Part shown: piece after piece, positions 16,403-25,165 of the stretch
Numbering within the stretch: the first letter of the stretch is position 1
Layout: the number at the start of each line of letters is the position of its first letter
Origin: Acidobacteria bacterium Ga0077534
Lineage (GTDB): Bacteria; Acidobacteriota; Blastocatellia; Pyrinomonadales; Pyrinomonadaceae
Reading direction: 5' to 3'
DNA length: 64,000 nt
Assembly: GCA_001464455.1 (NCBI GenBank)
Contig: LNEI01000010.1
Coordinates: forward strand, 124,001-188,000
Program-made: the position numbers and the translations under genes
The notes under the pieces: model-generated
Told to the model about the DNA's origin: nothing
Databases searched by the model: none
What the model saw: only the letters and a program-made list of their open reading frames with translations

Positions 16403-17701
16403 CTATCTGCCGACGCCGACGTACTCAAACCCCATAGCCCTCATGTCCTTCGGCTCGTAGACATTGCGAAGGTCGGCGACCTTTGGCGAGCCAAGAAGAG
16501 CCTTGACCTTTTCCATGTCGAGTGCTCGAAACTGGTTCCATTCGGTAATGATGACGAGAGCATCCGCACCAGTGATCGCGTCGTACTCGTCGACCGCGTA
16601 TTCTATCTCGGGCAGGTAGTGCTTTGCCTCGGTCATTGCAACGGGGTCGTACGCCTTAACGCTGGCCCCTTTTGCGATCATCGCCTTGATAATGTCGGTC
16701 GCCGGCGACTCCCGCATGTCGTCAGTTTCTGGCTTGAAGGAAAGGCCTAGCACACCGATCTTTTTGCCGGCGAGATCGCCGACGAGCTTTTCGATCTTAG
16801 GGATCATTGCATCACGCTGGCGTTCATTCGCTTCGACGACGGCGTCAACGATGCGGGTTTCGACGCCATACGCGTCTGCGACGGTTGTCAACGCACGCGT
16901 GTCCTTGGGAAAGCACGAACCGCCATAGCCCGGGCCGGGGTGGAGGAACTTTCGCCCGATGCGATTGTCCATTCCCATGCCTCTCGCAACGTCGTGCACA
17001 TCGCAGCCAATCGCATCGCACAGATTTGCGATCTCGTTGATGAACGTGATCTTAGTCGCCAGAAAGGCGTTCGCCGCGTACTTGATCAGTTCGGCCGCTT
17101 CGAGAGACGTAATGACAACCGGGGTTTCGATCAGGTAAAGGGGGCGATAGAGTTCTTTCATTACTTCGATCGCTCTTTCTTCATTGCTGCCGACGACGAC
17201 ACGGTCAGGGCGCATGAAATCCGAGATCGCCGCGCCCTCGCGAAGGAACTCCGGGTTTGATGCGACGCCAAAATCGGTGTCGATGGGTAAGTTCTCCGAA
17301 ACAAAATCCCGCAGCCATTTCCCGGTACCTACCGGAACGGTAGATTTTGTTACGAGGACTTTGTAGCCGTTCATCGCATCGGCGACATCCTTGGCCGCCT
17401 GGCGATAGTAGCTCATGTCGGGCGAGCCGTCAGCCTGCGGTGGTGTTCCGACTGCAAGGAAAACGACCAGCGACCGCTCCACGGCAGCTTTGATATCCGT
17501 GGTGAAATGAAGCCGTCCGGCTTCGACGTTTTTCTTGACGATCTTCTCGAGGCCCGGCTCGTAGATCGGGATGATCCCGTTGTTGAGATTGTCTACTTTT
17601 TGTTTATCAACATCGACGCATGTGACATCGATGCCAAACTCGGCGAAACACGCACCGGAAACCAATCCAACGTAGCCGGTGCCAATAACTGCTATCTGCA
17701 T
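16403..17701 (-). CDS. ugd: UDP-glucose 6-dehydrogenase
   Basis: Oxidises UDP-glucose to UDP-glucuronate with two NAD+, in the cytoplasm, supplying acidic polysaccharide precursors. It has 432 residues, the normal bacterial length. The N-terminal NAD-binding motif is IGTGYVGL (about 6-13), the central helix region has SNPEFLREG, and the catalytic Cys is C263 in GYGGSCFPKD. A C-terminal UDP-binding domain with GLSFKPETDDMRESP completes the fold. It is the upstream member of a two-gene operon with the epimerase. The ATG at 17701 is preceded by an A/T-rich region without a strong Shine-Dalgarno. A nucleotide-sugar dehydrogenase for another UDP-hexose is a less likely alternative. Confidence 0.93.
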   Translation of the reverse strand: MQIAVIGTGYVGLVSGACFAEFGIDVTCVDVDKQKVDNLNNGIIPIYEPGLEKIVKKNVEAGRLHFTTDIKAAVERSLVVFLAVGTPPQADGSPDMSYYRQAAKDVADAMNGYKVLVTKSTVPVGTGKWLRDFVSENLPIDTDFGVASNPEFLREGAAISDFMRPDRVVVGSNEERAIEVMKELYRPLYLIETPVVITSLEAAELIKYAANAFLATKITFINEIANLCDAIGCDVHDVARGMGMDNRIGRKFLHPGPGYGGSCFPKDTRALTTVADAYGVETRIVDAVVEANERQRDAMIPKIEKLVGDLAGKKIGVLGLSFKPETDDMRESPATDIIKAMIAKGASVKAYDPVAMTEAKHYLPEIEYAVDEYDAITGADALVIITEWNQFRALDMEKVKALLGSPKVADLRNVYEPKDMRAMGFEYVGVGR

Positions 17702-17763
17702 AACGAATAAATCAAGTAAAACTTAATAAAGATGTAATAGACGGGAATTCAAAACAAAATTAT

Positions 17764-17790
17764 GCGGGTCACGTAATTTACATGACCCGC
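17764..17790 (-). terminator. Intrinsic terminator after the FecR-like gene
   Basis: GCGGGTCA (17764-17771) pairs perfectly with TGACCCGC (17783-17790). Read on the minus strand the stem is followed by ATAATTTTGTTTTG, ending the transcript of the 17814-18521 gene ahead of ugd. Confidence 0.8.
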
Positions 17791-17813
17791 ACAATCAAGA
17801 ACTAAAAGAAAGA

Positions 17814-18521
17814 TTAACGAACCGGGCTGACGTTGATCGCACCGCCACCGAAATCAGTATCGTCATCCTTGGTACCGAAGTAGATACCTGCACCAGCGGC
17901 ACCAGCAGCAAGAAGCAGAAGCCATGGCCAGTTACCAACTGACGGGCCAGGAGCCGAATCAGGGCGGAGGCAAGGTTTGCAACCAGTCTGTCCCATCGTG
18001 CCTGCCATTTCCGAAGAACCAGCAGCGACGCGTTTGTCGGTCGAACCCTGACGGACAGTTACCAGACCCGAAACCGTGTCAACCCACGAGTTGGCACATG
18101 CGGTCTGGACTAGGAAGTTGTTTGCCTGGCTAACGTCTGCCATCGCCGTCAAGTGCTTGGTAGCAACTGAGGTTGCGATACCAGCGGACGGGGCAAAACG
18201 AACCTTACCCTCGTTGAGGATAGCTGTGATGCTCGCTTCAGAGAAGTTAAGAGTAAGATTCGAATTTTCCTGAATCTCAACACGGCCGACTTTGCCGAGG
18301 CTGACAACAGCACTCGAACCAGCACCAGTGGTAATGGAAGCACCCGAAAGAACGGTCGCACCGGAAACGGCAGGCTGACCATTGACCGAAACCTGTCCGG
18401 TTACCTTGATATCGCCAGCCAGATCACCGGGCAGAGCGAAGGCCACCATCGAGAAAGCACACCAGACCGCGACGAGCGTGACCGATGTAAAAGTTTTGCG
18501 TAAAATATTTTTGCCGAGCAT
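17814..18521 (-). CDS. Exported FecR-like repeat protein, paralogue A
   Basis: A 235-residue protein with a signal peptide (LVAVWCAFSMVAFALPG). The mature part carries a FecR/PEGA-like beta pattern: GDIKVTGQVSVNGQPAVSGATVLSG, then a Gly-rich SLGKVGRVEIQENSNLTL, a common layout in proteins where a scaffold domain senses or binds surface ligands. Near the end, GNWPWLLLLAAGAAGAGIYFG is a probable membrane anchor, leaving a short acidic tail ending VSPVR. An excellent GGAGGAG ribosome-binding site precedes the ATG. The gene 70 bp upstream encodes a paralogue with the same order of parts and the same final SPVR. Four Cys (ACANSW, GCKPC) are unique to this copy. Function unknown. Confidence 0.75.
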   Translation of the reverse strand: MLGKNILRKTFTSVTLVAVWCAFSMVAFALPGDLAGDIKVTGQVSVNGQPAVSGATVLSGASITTGAGSSAVVSLGKVGRVEIQENSNLTLNFSEASITAILNEGKVRFAPSAGIATSVATKHLTAMADVSQANNFLVQTACANSWVDTVSGLVTVRQGSTDKRVAAGSSEMAGTMGQTGCKPCLRPDSAPGPSVGNWPWLLLLAAGAAGAGIYFGTKDDDTDFGGGAINVSPVR

Positions 18522-18592
18522 TTAATTAATCTCCTCCAGGAATCAGTTCTTAACGAATGTAATAATACCTTATCAGGCAAACAAAAAACAAA

Positions 18593-19177
18593 TTATCTCA
18601 CCGGGCTGGTAACAGTAGCGTCGTCATCGTTGAGCGTGACGATGAGAACGACCGCCGTGGCGGCTCCGGCTATTATGGCAGCCCAAACCCACCAATTTAC
18701 ACCACCAGGGCCGGTCTGAGCTTTCGCAGCAGATGTTGAGGTGGCCGTGACTGATTCGCCGGAAGCGACAGACAGGGTCTCGCCATTTGCATTTGTGACG
18801 CTAACCGGTGAGGCCGAACCAAGCACAGTAAGCGATCCGGAAGTAACGCTACTCGAGATCGCATCGCCGTTTAGACCCAACGTAACCGTCGATCCCGGAG
18901 CGATCTGAATCTTTCCAGCCCTACCCAAATTCACAATGGCCGATTGACCGGCCGGCGTCGAGATCATGCTGGCGTCAAAAATCGTTCGACCGCTTTTGGC
19001 AGCTTCGCCATTAACGGTTACCGACTTTCCGTCGACAGACGCGCCACTGATCAATATCTCACCGACTGGCCGATTAGCACTTGCCAGCGAGACATACGAA
19101 CAAGAAACAATAAGAGCAAATAAAAGGCTCGCCGTAGTAAGGTTCACCGCATACCGCTTGGTAAGTATCGATTTCAT
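18593..19177 (-). CDS. Exported FecR-like repeat protein, paralogue B
   Basis: A 194-residue protein with the same plan as its downstream neighbour: signal peptide (SLLFALIVSCSYVSLASA), GEILISGASVDGKSVTVNGEAAKSG repeat unit, Gly motif NLGRAGKIQIAPGSTVTLGL, Ser/Thr-rich stretch, single membrane helix (WWVWAAIIAGAATAVVLIV) and acidic tail ending TSPVR. The start ATG at 19177 is preferred over 19216 because GGAG precedes it by nine bases and it opens the signal peptide. It is likely the first gene of a two-gene transcript. Probably a membrane-anchored periplasmic/outer face protein; the identical tail ending suggests duplication. Confidence 0.75.
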   Translation of the reverse strand: MKSILTKRYAVNLTTASLLFALIVSCSYVSLASANRPVGEILISGASVDGKSVTVNGEAAKSGRTIFDASMISTPAGQSAIVNLGRAGKIQIAPGSTVTLGLNGDAISSSVTSGSLTVLGSASPVSVTNANGETLSVASGESVTATSTSAAKAQTGPGGVNWWVWAAIIAGAATAVVLIVTLNDDDATVTSPVR

Positions 19178-19511
19178 TATAGATTGCTCCGGTTCTAAGG
19201 CTCGGACATCTTCCAAACCTGTAAAAGTCTTACACGAAATAGACTCTATGTCAACGAAATGCCTTAAAAATCAAGCATTTTCAGGAAAAAATCAGTCAGG
19301 AGCCTGAGCAGACAAATAGCTGATATTTATACAAAACTTATAACATGTTTTTCACGGAACTCAAAAAGAAAATCAACAAAAATAACACGACTGCCTAATC
19401 GTGGGCTCGGCTGGCGGCGTCGGCCGTCGAAAACACGGCATCATTGCCGAATTAACAGTTTTCTGGTTTAATTTGCGAAGTTCTAATACATCTTAGTCAA
19501 GGGAGTTTTCC
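19178..19511. other. Intergenic region between divergent genes (334 bp)
   Basis: This gap separates the minus-strand FecR-like pair from the plus-strand binding-protein gene and must hold both promoters. A Shine-Dalgarno AAGGGAG lies just before the ATG at 19512. No ORF, clear palindrome or consensus promoter is convincing to me. Confidence 0.5.
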
Positions 19512-20555
19512 ATGAAGATAAAAATAGTTGCAGTACTGCTTTTTCTCGCAGGTTTAACAGCTTGTTCAAGCCAACCGGCGGGAGAGAAGAAGTTGAAAAT
19601 AGGTTTTGCCATGGACACGCTTAAGGAAGAGCGTTGGCAGCGGGATCACGATGCGTTCAAGGCGGCCTGCGAGCGGATGAATGTCGATTGCGTCATTACG
19701 ATCGCCGACAATAAGGCCGATAAACAGGCGAACGACGTTGAGAATCTACTAACGCAAAAAGTAGATGCCCTCGTTATTGCGCCTCACGACGCGACCCAGG
19801 CAGCATCGATGGTCGAAAAGGCCAAGGCTCAGGGCGTACCGGTCATCAGCTATGATCGACTGATAAACTCTGAAAAAATTGATGCGTATATTTCGCATCA
19901 GGTTCCGGTCATCGGCCGTAAGATCGCTGAATATGCACTTCAAAAGGCCCCGAAAGGAAACTATGTGATGGTTTACGGTGCGTCGACCGACAACAACGCC
20001 GTCATAATGAAGAAGGAGCAACTGTCGGTGTTGCAGGCCGCCATCGATAAGAAAGATATCAAGATCGTTGCCGACAACTTTATTACCGACTGGCGCCCGG
20101 ATGAGGCCTTGAAAATGGCTGAGAACGCGCTGACGCAAAATAATGACGATGTTCAAGCGTTCGTGGTCTCAAACGATGGAATGGCAGGCGGCGTTATCTC
20201 TGCTCTTGATAAAAAAGGACTTGCCGGAAAAGTGATCGTTACCGGACAGGACGCGCAGCTCGATGCTCTGCAGCGGATCGCTGAAGGTAAGCAGACGATG
20301 ACTGTGTACAAGGCCATTGCTCCGCTCGCCAACGCTGCTCTTGAGACGGCGATCAAGCTTGCAAAAAAAGAAAAGATCGACACCAAACCTTTTATGAACG
20401 ATACCCTGAAAAAAGAGATTCAGGCGATCCTTCTCGAGGTTACGACCGTCGATAAAGCAAATCTCATGGAGACGGTCATCAAGGATGGTTGGGCAAAGTT
20501 TGAGGATGTTTATAAGAACGTTCCGGAAGCAGATCGCCCGAAAAAGGCTAACTAG
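19512..20555 (+). CDS. Sugar ABC transporter substrate-binding lipoprotein (xylose-binding XylF type)
   Basis: A 347-residue periplasmic-binding-protein-like (type I, ribose/xylose group) lipoprotein. The signal peptide ends in the lipobox LTAC with Cys18 as the lipidated residue. Family landmarks include IGFAMDTLKEERWQRDHDAF, ADNKADKQANDVENLL, APHDATQAASMVEKAKAQGVPVISYDRLI and VVSNDGMAGGVISAL, matching D-xylose-binding proteins most closely. It would deliver a pentose or similar sugar to an ABC importer, but no permease or ATPase gene is nearby. A ROK sugar kinase follows after 12 bp, probably in the same transcript, so the pair may serve capture and phosphorylation of one sugar. Confidence 0.88.
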   Translation: MKIKIVAVLLFLAGLTACSSQPAGEKKLKIGFAMDTLKEERWQRDHDAFKAACERMNVDCVITIADNKADKQANDVENLLTQKVDALVIAPHDATQAASMVEKAKAQGVPVISYDRLINSEKIDAYISHQVPVIGRKIAEYALQKAPKGNYVMVYGASTDNNAVIMKKEQLSVLQAAIDKKDIKIVADNFITDWRPDEALKMAENALTQNNDDVQAFVVSNDGMAGGVISALDKKGLAGKVIVTGQDAQLDALQRIAEGKQTMTVYKAIAPLANAALETAIKLAKKEKIDTKPFMNDTLKKEIQAILLEVTTVDKANLMETVIKDGWAKFEDVYKNVPEADRPKKAN

Positions 20556-20567
20556 CAAAGGTAACTA

Positions 20568-21491
20568 ATGAAAAAGGTAGTTCTTGCAGCCGATCTGGGC
20601 GGCACGAATCTTCGCATTGCGGCCGTCGATGAAACGGGACAGCTTCTGCGTCTCGTTAAAAAGCCGATCCCGAGCGAGGTTTCGCCGCGCAATTTGATGG
20701 AGCAGATCGGCGAAATGGCCGAGGAATGCTGTCTGCCGGAGGTGGCTGCGAAGAGAAGCTTTTCCGCTGTGGCGTTTACGGCCCCGGCCCCTGTCGCGAA
20801 AGACTTCGACGGCGTGCTGACCAAGCTTCCTAACATTCCGAGTTTGGTCGGTATGAACCTCAAGGCCGAACTCGAAAAGCTTTTTGACCTGCCCGTCACC
20901 ATCGAGAATGATGCAACAGCCGCCGGGATCGGTGAGAACTGGATCGGTGCGTCGAAAGGTATCGAGAATGCTATCTGCGTGACCTTGGGAACAGGGATCG
21001 GCGGCGGTATCATCGTCAATGGTGAACCCATACGTGGAAAGGACGGCATCGGCGGTGAGGTTGGGCATATTTGTGTCGAGCCCGAAGGCTTTTCGTGCGG
21101 ATGCGGAAGTCATGGCTGTGTCGAGCAGTACGCCTCGGCGACAGCACTTGTAAGGTCGGCGCGTGACCGCGGGATGCGGATCGAAACGGCGAAAGATGTG
21201 TACGATGCTTTCAAAGCCGGGAATGGGATGGCCGACGCCGTTTTCCGCTCGATGGGGCGGCATCTCGGGATCATGCTTGCCGGGCTTGTAAACGCGTTAA
21301 ATCCTGAAATGCTTGTAATTTGTGGTGGGGTCACTCAGGGCTGGGATGCGTTTGCGTCTCACACTGAGGCAGAGATACGGAATCGAGCTTATGCCGTTGG
21401 GGCTGAGCGGGCAAAGCTCGTTCGCGGCCTGCTAGGAGACAATGCCGGCATTATAGGGGCTGCCCGGTCCGCTTTTCTGTCAATGAAATAG
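20568..21491 (+). CDS. ROK-family sugar kinase (glucokinase type)
   Basis: A 307-residue cytoplasmic kinase phosphorylating a hexose with ATP. The phosphate-binding loop is ADLGGTNLRIAAVD at the N-terminus; ENDATAAGIGEN contains the catalytic Asp; LGTGIGGGIIVNG is the second ATP motif. The ROK zinc signature GHICVEPEGFSCGCGSHGCVEQ is intact with its three Cys and His. The latter is also found in ROK repressors, but there is no N-terminal helix-turn-helix, so this is an enzyme. It is 12 bp downstream of the xylose-type binding lipoprotein. Glucokinase is the most common activity for this length and motif set. Confidence 0.9.
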   Translation: MKKVVLAADLGGTNLRIAAVDETGQLLRLVKKPIPSEVSPRNLMEQIGEMAEECCLPEVAAKRSFSAVAFTAPAPVAKDFDGVLTKLPNIPSLVGMNLKAELEKLFDLPVTIENDATAAGIGENWIGASKGIENAICVTLGTGIGGGIIVNGEPIRGKDGIGGEVGHICVEPEGFSCGCGSHGCVEQYASATALVRSARDRGMRIETAKDVYDAFKAGNGMADAVFRSMGRHLGIMLAGLVNALNPEMLVICGGVTQGWDAFASHTEAEIRNRAYAVGAERAKLVRGLLGDNAGIIGAARSAFLSMK

Positions 21492-21521
21492 GGTTTGGTT
21501 TTCTACAAGGAGGTTGCGGAT

Positions 21522-23489
21522 ATGACTTCAGCTTTTGTTTCCCTGTTTTTCGCTTCAGCGATATTTTTCTTTCCTCAGACACATTCCTCGTTCTTTTGGA
21601 ACGCGAGTTCATTAGCGTCGAGCGGGAAGATCAATGTTACGGTTCGAGACAGTTTGACCGGCCGCCGCGTTTCAGCGGAATTGCGATCCGTCTCGGGCGG
21701 CGAAGAAGGACGCGTGTTTACCGACGAACTTGGTCGAGGCGCGATCAATTCCGTCGGCCGAACTGACATACAGATCTCGGCTTCCGACTATTCGAGATTA
21801 GACACGTACTTTATCGCCGGGGAAGGCGAGCTGGACGTGACGATTTGGCTCGATCCAGTCGACCTGAAGGCACGCCTCGCGGCGGACGCCGCAGACCCGG
21901 CATCGTCCGAAGACTCGAGAACTGTTTTTGAGGGTTTCGTTTACGACAAAGCCGGAAACCCCGTCGTCGATGCCGAAGTTTCCATTGATATTTACTCAAC
22001 GAACGTCCGCACGAACTCGATTGGAGCCTTTCGACTAGCCCTAGAAACTCCGCCGGTTAATGAATCTACGGAGTTGCCGGGACAGGGAACCTTGGTAGTA
22101 AAAAACAGTGATCGCGTTATCTATCGACGTAGCGATATGTTTATCGTTAGCGGCAAATCCCGGTTGATCATCGATATTGACGAATCGGTCGTGGAGGCCG
22201 ACGGGCGCCATAAATTTCAGTTGGGACGCGAGGAACTTGCCGATGTTTTCGAACAGCCGGCCGTAGCCGAGCCTTTCTTTACCGAAGCTCCTGGCGCGGT
22301 GCCGGTGCCGCAGAGTATCCGAGTTGGTTCCAATTGCCAAGCGGGACTCCCGCTAAGTTGCACGACTGTCAACGTCTACGCGATCGATACCTACACCAGA
22401 AACGGGCTGGATGATGAATGGATCGCATCGTGGAACGCGAACTCCGTGAAAGCCGGCGCTATCGCTTATAGAAGCTACGGTTCGTATCACGTTTATCACC
22501 CGAGGGTGCCGGCGAGCTATGACATTTGCAACACGACCTCGTGTCAGGTAAATGATCCGTCGGACACCCACGTCAATTCTAATAACGCAACTGCTCAAAC
22601 GACCGGTTCGATAGTAACCAATGCCGCCGGGACCGATGCACTTTTCGCAGAGTACTCGGCAGAAAACAATCTGGCTCCCGGCTGTCCGGATGGATCCACG
22701 GGCAGGCCGGAACACAACTGGCCGTGTCTAGCCGATCCGGTAGACGTTGGAACGACTTACTTCGGCCATGGCCGCGGGATGTGTCAGTGGGGATCACAGC
22801 GTTGGTCGATCAATCAGGGCAAGGATTTTGTTTGGGTCGTCAATCACTACTACAATGCGAACGGAAATCCGTCGGGCATGCGGAATGGGGTCTTGCAGCT
22901 CGGGCCTGAGACACTGCTTCCGCCGCCAAATCTTGTTGAGCCGGGCAACGTAACGGCTCCCGGCACATCGGTTTCGACACTGACACCTACATTTCAGTGG
23001 GATGCGGTTGCTGGGGCGGACGGTTACTCGATCTATATCAGCAAGTTTAACGGCTCAACGTATGACCTGGTTTATAACTCTGAGACCGCGCTTGGCCAGC
23101 CGATCACGTCGACGAGTTTCACGCTTCCGGCGGGGATCGTTGTCGCGAATGGCCAGTACCGCTGGAACATGAGCAGCCATATCAGCGTCGGCTACGGAAC
23201 GCCGAATACCTTTCGCAATTACTTCACCGTTAGCCCCACAACAACAGTATCAGGGCGTGTGACAAGCCCCACGGGCCTTAACCTCCGCAACGCGATCGTT
23301 GCGATAACCGACGCTCAGGGCGTGAAGCGGACGGCGACGACCAGTTCGTTTGGCATATACACGTTTACAGGAGTTGCTTTAGGTGAATCTCACACCATTG
23401 CTGTCTCCACAAAGCGGTACCGCTTTACGCCGCAGACGCTGACGGTCAATTCCAACCTGACTGACGTGAATTTCGTTGGTCTTGAATAA
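21522..23489 (+). CDS. Large secreted SpoIID/LytB-domain protein with C-terminal regulatory-like domain
   Basis: A 655-residue exported protein. ATG 21522 is chosen because AAGGAGG sits eight bases upstream and it opens a signal peptide (SAFVSLFFASAIFFFPQ). Domains in order: two beta-sandwich (carboxypeptidase-regulatory-like) modules at about 30-190; a SpoIID/LytB domain at about 260-440 with VNVYAIDTYTRNGLDDEWIASW, KAGAIAYRSYGSYHV, and the late GHGRGMCQWGSQRW motif; a fibronectin-like module; and a final domain of about 80 residues ending LTDVNFVGLE. SpoIID enzymes are lytic transglycosylases acting on denuded glycan; catalytic Glu could be in the GLDDEW region. The last domain is shared with the convergent neighbour at 23591, as if it were an export or attachment module. 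Confidence 0.85.
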   Translation: MTSAFVSLFFASAIFFFPQTHSSFFWNASSLASSGKINVTVRDSLTGRRVSAELRSVSGGEEGRVFTDELGRGAINSVGRTDIQISASDYSRLDTYFIAGEGELDVTIWLDPVDLKARLAADAADPASSEDSRTVFEGFVYDKAGNPVVDAEVSIDIYSTNVRTNSIGAFRLALETPPVNESTELPGQGTLVVKNSDRVIYRRSDMFIVSGKSRLIIDIDESVVEADGRHKFQLGREELADVFEQPAVAEPFFTEAPGAVPVPQSIRVGSNCQAGLPLSCTTVNVYAIDTYTRNGLDDEWIASWNANSVKAGAIAYRSYGSYHVYHPRVPASYDICNTTSCQVNDPSDTHVNSNNATAQTTGSIVTNAAGTDALFAEYSAENNLAPGCPDGSTGRPEHNWPCLADPVDVGTTYFGHGRGMCQWGSQRWSINQGKDFVWVVNHYYNANGNPSGMRNGVLQLGPETLLPPPNLVEPGNVTAPGTSVSTLTPTFQWDAVAGADGYSIYISKFNGSTYDLVYNSETALGQPITSTSFTLPAGIVVANGQYRWNMSSHISVGYGTPNTFRNYFTVSPTTTVSGRVTSPTGLNLRNAIVAITDAQGVKRTATTSSFGIYTFTGVALGESHTIAVSTKRYRFTPQTLTVNSNLTDVNFVGLE

Positions 23490-23518
23490 CTCAAAAGATC
23501 ATTTTCAGAAAAGATAAA

Positions 23519-23557
23519 GGCGAAACGGCACAGGAGCGGGTCCCGTGCCGTTTTGCC
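23519..23557. terminator. Bidirectional terminator between convergent secreted-protein genes
   Basis: GGCGAAACGGCAC (23519-23531) and GTGCCGTTTTGCC (23545-23557) form a 13-bp stem with one G-T wobble and a 13-base loop. It sits between genes ending at 23489 (+) and 23591 (-). Confidence 0.82.
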
Positions 23558-23590
23558 TATTTCGAAATGGATGTCGCTATGCGACGTTGA

Positions 23591-25165
23591 TCATTCGAGT
23601 CCGACAAAGATGATATCAGCGATATTTCCCTGAATTTGAACGACCTTTGCGGCGTATCTATAGCGTTTTGAGAAAACGCTGATCGTATACGTCTCGCCGC
23701 CTCTGATCCCGGGAAAACTGTAAACGCCGAACGAACTCGTCGTGGCGGTCTGCCGAACGCCGCGATAGTCAGTGATGGTTACTATCGCATTCCTAAGACC
23801 GAGACCTGAGGGGGTGACCACTTGGCCTCCGACGTTGTAGATGGGGCCAATCGTAATGTAAAAGTCAGTCGGAACGTCAACGCTCGCACATATCTGCCGG
23901 CCTGCAAAGTTTGGGCCCGGGAAGCCCGGTGGCAAGACCGTTCTGTCAACCAACTGTCCACCTTCGCGGTGAAGAATGCGAAGCCGGGCGAATTCCTCAG
24001 GGTCGTCTACGGTGAAATCAATAAAACAGGCCAGCACCGGCCCCGCGAACGGTGCGGAAGTAGTGATGTTGTAGTGCGTACTTCCCTGACGCATCGAGTA
24101 GCCAGGAGGTGTGAAGCCGGGAGCGACCTCCGGAATATTTGTGAAAAATGTATTTCCGGGCTGGAAAACGGTTGCGAACGATGCCGAAACAAGGCCGCTC
24201 GGATCGGTTACCGTTACATTCGTCCCGGGTGGTGTATTTGATGCCGGCGTAGGAGTAGGACTCGGGGTCGGGGTTGCCGTAGGCGTCGCAGTCGGCGTCG
24301 GAGTCGCGGTTGGAGTTGGAGTTGGCGTCGCGGTCGGCGTCGGAGTTGGTGTCGCCGTTGGAGTCGGTGTTGCGGTTGGAGTTGGAGTTGGCGTTGGCGT
24401 CGCGGTCGGCGTCGGAGTTGGTGTCGCCGTTGGAGTCGGTGTTGCGGTTGGAGTTGGAGTTGGCGTTGGCGTCGCGGTCGGCGTCGGCGTTGGAGTTGGA
24501 GTTGGCGTCACGGTCGGCGTCGGAGTTGGTGTCGCCGTTGGAGTCGGTGTCGCGGTTGGAGTTGGCGTCGCGGTTGGAGTTGGAGTTACGGTCGAAGTCG
24601 GTGTTGGTGTCGGAGTTGGAGTTGGTCCGCCCGTTCCAATTTGTATTATCCCAGACTGATAGGTTGCTGAGACCAGTGATCCGGTAGCTGTCGAAATACT
24701 CTGACCGGTGGGTGTTGACCCAAAACTTACGATCGATGGACCGGATGCTGCTCCAGCGAGAACATCAAAGCGAACGATCAACATCTGCCGGGTTCCCGCC
24801 GCATAGCTGTTTGTTGTATCCGCCAGAATACCCAGACGTCCAAAGCCTGTTTGCGATGGGTTGGTTCCTAACGAGGTGCTCGGCGGAACTCCGTTGCCAA
24901 GGGTCACAAAAGGATTTGCAAGCTTGGTAGGATCAAAATTCAGAGTGAAACTTATCGAAGCTTCGTTGCCCTGCGCGTCTAGCTCGATCACTGCGTTCAC
25001 CTGCTGGCCTTGCTGAGTGCTGACGTCCACGACCCTGATGACCCGCCCGCCCTGAGCCGTCACTTTCGAGTTCAACGACCCGCCTGCAACCGCTGCCACG
25101 ATCAGCATCGCGGCGGTAAAAATTTTGAGCCCAAAAGTGAAACGCGAAAAGACGTGAACTTTCAT
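23591..25165 (-). CDS. Secreted cohesin-like protein with Thr-Pro repeat linker and shared C-terminal domain
   Basis: A 524-residue exported protein. The start ATG 25165 opens a signal peptide ([14 protein letters not shown]). Residues about 35-170 form a cohesin-type beta-sandwich ([36 protein letters not shown]), a fold used for protein docking. A long Thr-Pro(-Ala) linker of roughly 130 residues follows, encoded by a hexanucleotide-based minisatellite. Then come a beta-rich domain with [18 protein letters not shown] and a terminal ~80-residue domain ending [10 protein letters not shown], clearly homologous to the end of the convergent SpoIID protein ([24 protein letters not shown] in both). 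The layout resembles linker-separated extracellular enzymes or adhesins. Partner and function unknown. Confidence 0.8.
   Translation of the reverse strand: MKVHVFSRFTFGLKIFTAAMLIVAAVAGGSLNSKVTAQGGRVIRVVDVSTQQGQQVNAVIELDAQGNEASISFTLNFDPTKLANPFVTLGNGVPPSTSLGTNPSQTGFGRLGILADTTNSYAAGTRQMLIVRFDVLAGAASGPSIVSFGSTPTGQSISTATGSLVSATYQSGIIQIGTGGPTPTPTPTPTSTVTPTPTATPTPTATPTPTATPTPTPTVTPTPTPTPTPTATPTPTPTPTATPTPTATPTPTPTATPTPTPTPTATPTPTATPTPTPTATPTPTPTATPTPTATPTATPTPSPTPTPASNTPPGTNVTVTDPSGLVSASFATVFQPGNTFFTNIPEVAPGFTPPGYSMRQGSTHYNITTSAPFAGPVLACFIDFTVDDPEEFARLRILHREGGQLVDRTVLPPGFPGPNFAGRQICASVDVPTDFYITIGPIYNVGGQVVTPSGLGLRNAIVTITDYRGVRQTATTSSFGVYSFPGIRGGETYTISVFSKRYRYAAKVVQIQGNIADIIFVGLE
24246..24628. repeat. 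Minisatellite encoding the Thr-Pro linker
   Basis: An array of GTTGGA/GTCGGC-like hexamers, read on the minus strand as Thr-Pro-Thr-Pro-Thr-Ala. Superimposed is a 72-base (24-codon) higher-order unit: 24327-24398 and 24399-24470 are identical by eye, and the unit starts again at 24471 before diverging. The length is a multiple of three, so unit gain or loss keeps the frame. Confidence 0.9.

Noticed and set aside
24111-24659. Plus-strand ORF of Val-Gly/Ala-Val repeats opposite the Thr-Pro linker
   Set aside because: It is the antisense of a hexanucleotide array and has no protein-like structure.
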